Shown piece after piece: positions 6,080-9,506 of a stretch of DNA of 9,506 bases (positions are counted from its first letter, which is position 1; the number at the start of each line of letters is the position of its first letter). Origin of the DNA: Candidatus Rokuibacteriota bacterium (GTDB lineage: Bacteria; Methylomirabilota; Methylomirabilia; Rokubacteriales; JACOUJ01); NCBI GenBank assembly GCA_016177865.1, contig JACOUJ010000297.1, forward strand, positions 1 through 9,506, read 5' to 3'. The position numbers were made by a program, and so were the translations under genes. The notes below the pieces were generated by a model. The model saw only the letters and a program-made list of their open reading frames with translations, did no database searches and was not told the origin of the DNA.

Positions 6080-7299
6080 TATATCCTCTCGAAGGAGATT
6101 CGCCACTCCCGCTGCGCCAGCCCTTGCAAGGACACGTGCCCACGCTTCCGACGCATGCCGATGTGGTGTCGTACGACCGTCGGCCTCGCCTGCACCCTGC
6201 AGCCTGCCGCTCGAAGCGCCCCGATCACTGTATCTGCGGTCGGAAACAAGACATCCTTACGTGGCGTGTCACGTACGAACGCGATACCCTTACCGCTCTT
6301 TGCAAGAGCACGTGCCACATTACCAACAGCATTGAACAGGCCCACCGAATAGTTCGCGAAGAAGGGATAGTAATACGTGGCGCTGGCCTTCGCTGCGTCA
6401 CTGCGTATGGTACGTAGCGCCTCCCTCACACTCCGAGGCAACCGCCCGATCGCAATCTTATCCGGCACGGAGCCACGCACAATGTTCGTACCAACAACGT
6501 GTCGTTCCACACTACGAACGTCAACGCCACCGACGAGTTGCAGAATCACCGCCTCGGGAGCTAGCATCCGTAGATAGTCCAGGCGGTTCGCGTACGGAGG
6601 CGAGAACAGCACGCCTTCGTACTCCTCATCGGCCTTCAGCGTGCGCGCATCCTGACACGCAGCAGTCAGCGTTCCTCGAACATTTCCGGTATACGTCGTC
6701 TCTAGGTAGCCAGCCCATGCGGTCGCGATTCTCTTAAGCGCCACCTTGGGATCCGTTGGCCGAACAAGCCCCCCCGCTTTCACCCAGGACGCGTTGTCGG
6801 AAGCGGAAAACGTCGTCAGTTCCCGCGCAGCCAACAGAGGGAGAAATGCAAGCGCTCTCGCGACCGAGCCCTCGGTAAGGTCCTCAGAGCGGGTACCGGT
6901 CACACGGAGAACGGCCTCTCTGTACTCCCGAAGCCACTCGGCGATCTCGGCTGTCACCCACGCTTGCTCGAACCGTCCTACGCCGTGCTGGACGATATCT
7001 GAACAACGTGCCAAGGAAGCTTCCAATGCTTTGCGTATCTCGGGCAGCTGCCGAATGTAGTCTGGCCGACGGAGCTCGACGAACGCAACAGCTATGGGAT
7101 TGATGTCCAGCGCTCGCACCTCGTGACCGACCCTAACGAGGCGGGGTAACAGACTTCCCAAGCCAGAAAACGGATCTAATAAGCGCTTTGTCGCCTCTGT
7201 TCCAGCGAACAGAGCCACAATCTCGTCCGCCTGCGTCGCCGTATACGAACCGTACGCTCTACGAAAGAAAGGCGATGCGGAAACCCCAGTAGAGATCAC
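6079..7299 (-). CDS. SAM-dependent DNA/RNA methyltransferase
   Basis: This 406-residue protein shows a Rossmann methyltransferase fold in the order motif I then motif IV. DPFSGLGS (42-49) binds S-adenosylmethionine, VRALDINPIA (61-70) carries the acidic residue after strand two, and LFSPPYANRLDYLR (231-244) is the catalytic SPPY loop of amino-methylating N6-adenine/N4-cytosine enzymes and some RNA methyltransferases. About 160 residues, mostly helical, lie between motifs I and IV and could hold target recognition. The C-terminus (about 330-406) continues the fold and ends basic (GMRRKRGHVS), suitable for nucleic-acid contact. The GTG start overlaps the phosphoesterase stop by four bases (GTGA) with no separate ribosome binding site, so it is translated by coupling. 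No restriction endonuclease is adjacent. A target in phage or host DNA is likely; RNA cannot be excluded. Confidence 0.85.
   Translation of the reverse strand: MISTGVSASPFFRRAYGSYTATQADEIVALFAGTEATKRLLDPFSGLGSLLPRLVRVGHEVRALDINPIAVAFVELRRPDYIRQLPEIRKALEASLARCSDIVQHGVGRFEQAWVTAEIAEWLREYREAVLRVTGTRSEDLTEGSVARALAFLPLLAARELTTFSASDNASWVKAGGLVRPTDPKVALKRIATAWAGYLETTYTGNVRGTLTAACQDARTLKADEEYEGVLFSPPYANRLDYLRMLAPEAVILQLVGGVDVRSVERHVVGTNIVRGSVPDKIAIGRLPRSVREALRTIRSDAAKASATYYYPFFANYSVGLFNAVGNVARALAKSGKGIAFVRDTPRKDVLFPTADTVIGALRAAGCRVQARPTVVRHHIGMRRKRGHVSLQGLAQREWRISFERI
6085..6090 (-). promoter_or_regulatory. Ribosome binding site that sets the radical SAM start
   Basis: GAGAGG on the minus strand is five bases before the ATG at 6079 and lies inside the last codons of the methyltransferase. 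It favours this ATG over the in-frame GTG nine codons upstream, and together with the TAATG overlap indicates coupled translation. Confidence 0.65.
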
Positions 7300-9200
7300 G
7301 TCAGCAATAGATCCCGTGCCTTTGTGGCGACATCTTCAAGGAGCGATTCTCTCGGCACCTCATCGACGACGACAATCCCGCTAGGCGTCCCTATTTCGCG
7401 TCCTCCGAGCATGAGTGATTCACGGCGCAAGATCTTCGGCAAGAGGAGGCATTGTTCGATAAGCCATCCAGTGACGTGGCTTCTATTGCTTGGCGGATTC
7501 TCATCAGCCTTAAGCGACGTCAGGATGTCGTCCCGACTCGCCCAGTACATACTATCTTCCCCCATCACGAGGGTCCCTGTGCCCCGAGATGTCAGCCTTT
7601 TCAGCTCCGGCACATATACGTGGCCCAATCCATCCCCCGCGCCGAACGCCTCACGCCATGCAGCCCACAACATCCTTTCATCGTAACCTCCAATCGTAAA
7701 CCAGCCGCCCTTCCCACTCATGTCCACCCTTTTCGCCTCAAGGCAGCTCCACACCACAACAGGCGCCATCAGCTTCCGCGGCTTACGCTCTAGCGCCTTT
7801 CTTAGGGCCGACACTGGGTCCGCGTCATCCGTTCCTAGTAGTTTCGACACAGCGAGCACGTGCTCAAGTTGAGATTCTCTAGTGAGCCATCTCGAAAGGA
7901 TTAACCACATGGCCTGAAGCTTGTCGTCGGTGAGAACGCGACTTGCGCGGCATACCTCAACCTCTCCCCACGTTCCACCAACTAGGCCGAAATGCTTGGC
8001 CATCCGCCCGATAAACGTCGGCTCAGCGTCGCTTTCAACGTTCCCAAGGTCGTCGAGGCAAAGGATGATTCGGACTCCACGCTGCTGGAATGCTGCTGCC
8101 ACGAAAGCCTGGGCCGCGTGAATTAGTGTCGGCTTTCGAAGCCGCACCGGCCAGTAGATCCACCCCGGCTCAGCGCTTCCCCAGCCTGGCTCCCATACAA
8201 GATGAAATGCCTCGTCCAATGCCTCGGCAAACGCGCGCGGTGACCGCGGTAGGACGATCTGACCGTGGCTAGCTGACACAGCCGAGTGAATGGTTAAGGA
8301 CACCTGGGCTCTGTCGGTCGCAAGGTCACAGACGATCGGTTGGGAGCGCGCGCTGTCCGGGAGGAACATTCCAGACTTTCTGTTAAACAGAAACAGTTTG
8401 GGCAACAGCCTCGAGCGCTCTGGTTGGAGCTCGAGATGCCAGAAGCTCTGTTCCCATCGCGCGTCCTGGTACGCTGCACCCGCCTGCACCGTCACGAGCT
8501 GCTCTCCGGTACTGGTCGAAATGCTTGACCCCTCCGGTAGATGAAGATGTCCGCACAGGTAAGCGTGTGCGCCGACTCTTCGTCGTCGGATCGCCTGAGC
8601 TATGTCCGCTGAGTTCCATGGCGAGAGCCAGGACAGGGGGTGATGACCAACGGCCACAACGAGCGTTCGCGCCCTGTGGGCCTCCACAAGAGCCTGATTC
8701 AATTGCTCCTGATCAACGACGAGGTGCTGCTCATCAGCGTCATCGCAGGAGAGCAGAGCTGTGTTAAGGCCGATGAACGTGATCTCTGGGAAGCTGCGCC
8801 GCGCCGTTAGGATCGAAGAACGCCAGTCGAAGTCATAGGCTTTGGAAAACTCTTGAAACGCTCGGAACCGCTCCCCTGCTTGGATGGCAGTCCGCGCATC
8901 GAGATAAGCGTCCCTGCTTAAGCTCGCCTCACGTAGCTTGGATGTCTGGGCAAGCGGCCTAAAGACGTCGTGGTTTCCGGGGACCACAAGGATGGGCTTC
9001 TTTGCTGCGATAGAAGCCAGAAAAGCCGTAGCATGATGGTATTCAGCTTCACTCCCGATGTTAGCGACATCCCCAGAAAAGACCACGAAGTCATAGGCGA
9101 GGGTGGCCACCACATCCTCAAGCGCCGCTTGAATAACGTCTCGCATTCCATCGCGGTGACTCAACCCAAAGTGAGCATCGGACAAATGCAGGAGTTTCAT
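7296..9200 (-). CDS. Metallophosphoesterase fused to a putative class I tRNA-synthetase-like domain
   Basis: Residues 1-260 of this 634-residue protein are a calcineurin-like metallophosphoesterase with every metal-binding motif: D8-x-H10 in HLSDAHFG, G43-D44, PGNHD (74-78), GHH (185-187) and CGHLH (216-220). Such domains cleave phosphodiesters or phosphomonoesters in nucleic acids or nucleotides. The second half is less clear. Residues about 345-385 (IYWPVRLRKPTLIHAAQAF then RIILCLDDLGN) and 498-562 (WFTIGGYDERMLWAAWREAFG, then PELKRLTSRGTGTLVMG and SRDDIL) run in the order of the HIGH, GGD and KMSKS regions of Tyr/Trp/Lys class I aminoacyl-tRNA synthetases, with both signatures degenerate. 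That reading is inference. The ATG has no strong ribosome binding site. It is 121 bases after the DUF499-like stop and overlaps the methyltransferase start, so it belongs to the same operon. Confidence 0.85.
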   Translation of the reverse strand: MKLLHLSDAHFGLSHRDGMRDVIQAALEDVVATLAYDFVVFSGDVANIGSEAEYHHATAFLASIAAKKPILVVPGNHDVFRPLAQTSKLREASLSRDAYLDARTAIQAGERFRAFQEFSKAYDFDWRSSILTARRSFPEITFIGLNTALLSCDDADEQHLVVDQEQLNQALVEAHRARTLVVAVGHHPLSWLSPWNSADIAQAIRRRRVGAHAYLCGHLHLPEGSSISTSTGEQLVTVQAGAAYQDARWEQSFWHLELQPERSRLLPKLFLFNRKSGMFLPDSARSQPIVCDLATDRAQVSLTIHSAVSASHGQIVLPRSPRAFAEALDEAFHLVWEPGWGSAEPGWIYWPVRLRKPTLIHAAQAFVAAAFQQRGVRIILCLDDLGNVESDAEPTFIGRMAKHFGLVGGTWGEVEVCRASRVLTDDKLQAMWLILSRWLTRESQLEHVLAVSKLLGTDDADPVSALRKALERKPRKLMAPVVVWSCLEAKRVDMSGKGGWFTIGGYDERMLWAAWREAFGAGDGLGHVYVPELKRLTSRGTGTLVMGEDSMYWASRDDILTSLKADENPPSNRSHVTGWLIEQCLLLPKILRRESLMLGGREIGTPSGIVVVDEVPRESLLEDVATKARDLLLT

Positions 9201-9321
9201 GCGCAGCCGCTGCTCAGCCTTCCGTACGTTCTCTACCCATCTGCCCGAGTTCCTTCGTTCCCAACGGACTATCTACGAAGTCAAACCTTGTGGACATTGC
9301 CGAAGTAACCGGAGGAACGCG

Positions 9322-9506
9322 TCATTCGATCCGAATGCGCTCAAGCAGTGACAGGTCGGCTAGGATTTGGCGGATCTCGGCAATCAGGTGGTCGGCGGTG
9401 GCGGCGTCGACCTCGATCTCGAAGCCGACGGACACGTCGAGGCGCGTCCCCGTCCGGAGCTTGGGGAGGAGGCGGTTGCCGACTCGGTTCCAGACCTCGG
9501 GGGGAA
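9322..9506 (-). CDS. C-terminal end of a DUF499-like ATPase (cut by window)
   Basis: Only the last 61 residues are present; the gene continues beyond base 9506. They read through PPEVWNRVGNRLLPKLRTG, RLDVSVGFEIEVDA, HLIAEIRQILADLSL and a final RIRIE before TGA. A closing region of the form P..WNR.G..LLPKLR..., a beta segment V.F.V.VDA and a helix of the form L..ELRQ.L.DL... is what I remember for large DUF499-type AAA ATPases found beside methyltransferases in defence islands. With so little sequence this is a tentative call, and another large ATPase or DNA-binding protein is possible. The fragment is much richer in G/C (44 of 60 in one counted line) than the genes downstream, which may mean a different origin or simply stronger codon selection. 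It is in line to be the upstream gene of the operon. Confidence 0.5.
   Translation of the reverse strand, partial: PPEVWNRVGNRLLPKLRTGTRLDVSVGFEIEVDAATADHLIAEIRQILADLSLLERIRIE

Noticed and set aside
6080..6106. Upstream GTG start for the radical SAM gene
   Set aside because: Open and in frame, but GGGAG directly abuts the GTG; the ATG at 6079 has GAGAGG at five bases and a TAATG overlap.
9201..9321. TTGACT as a -35 box for an internal promoter before the phosphoesterase
   Set aside because: On the minus strand TTGACT occurs in this gap, but the sequence 17 bases further (GGAACG) is not a -10 box.
1..9506. CRISPR array, complete tRNA, rRNA, integrase or transposase
   Set aside because: No evenly spaced repeats, no complete cloverleaf, no rRNA-like stretch and no recombinase motifs were seen on either strand.

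Overview
The window shows high-GC bacterial DNA with a clear change of composition. By direct count, sample 60-base lines in the left flank (301-360) hold 45 of 60 G/C and at the right edge (9421-9480) 44 of 60, while a line inside the middle block (3721-3780) holds only 30 of 60. Frequent GTG and TTG starts and G/C-rich codons in the flanks fit a high-GC bacterium. Nothing here fixes the phylum.

Left flank (1 to about 1700, plus strand). Two ordinary membrane-protein genes are present: an EamA/DMT-family transporter (134-1015, GTG start with a good Shine-Dalgarno) and a DUF4395-type membrane protein (1157-1888). The end of the second reading frame runs past the conserved domain into a sequence that is, on the minus strand, the T-arm and acceptor 3' end of a tRNA including CCA (1782-1809). 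No complete tRNA is present, so this may be a displaced attachment-site-like fragment marking the edge of an inserted block.

Accessory block (2010-9506, all minus strand). Reading in the direction of transcription, the order is: the C-terminal end of a protein resembling DUF499-family defence ATPases (9322-9506, cut by the window); a metallophosphoesterase with a long second half that looks like a degenerate class I aminoacyl-tRNA-synthetase (HUP) domain (7296-9200); a SAM-dependent methyltransferase with an SPPY motif (6079-7299); a radical SAM enzyme with an N-terminal PqqD-like domain and a C-terminal CYTH domain (4226-6079); a DUF262 (ParB-fold, GmrS-like) protein without an HNH nuclease (3084-4094); and a synthetase-only RelA/SpoT-family nucleotide pyrophosphokinase with its own C-terminal extension (2010-3074). 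Metallophosphoesterase to methyltransferase overlaps by 4 bases (GTGA), methyltransferase to radical SAM by 1 base (TAATG), and DUF262 to RelA-like is separated by 9 bases, so most of the block reads as one operon.

How the genes may work together (inference). DUF499-like and DUF262 proteins and solo methyltransferases are typical of defence islands. The other three enzymes all belong to families that handle phosphoanhydrides, nucleotides or peptides: a pyrophosphate transferase, a CYTH triphosphate-binding domain and a metallophosphoesterase. I know of no named defence system with this gene set, and the radical SAM-CYTH and phosphoesterase-HUP fusions are the most unusual parts. The block is a candidate undescribed defence or nucleotide/nucleic-acid modification system. 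No part of that function is demonstrated by sequence alone.
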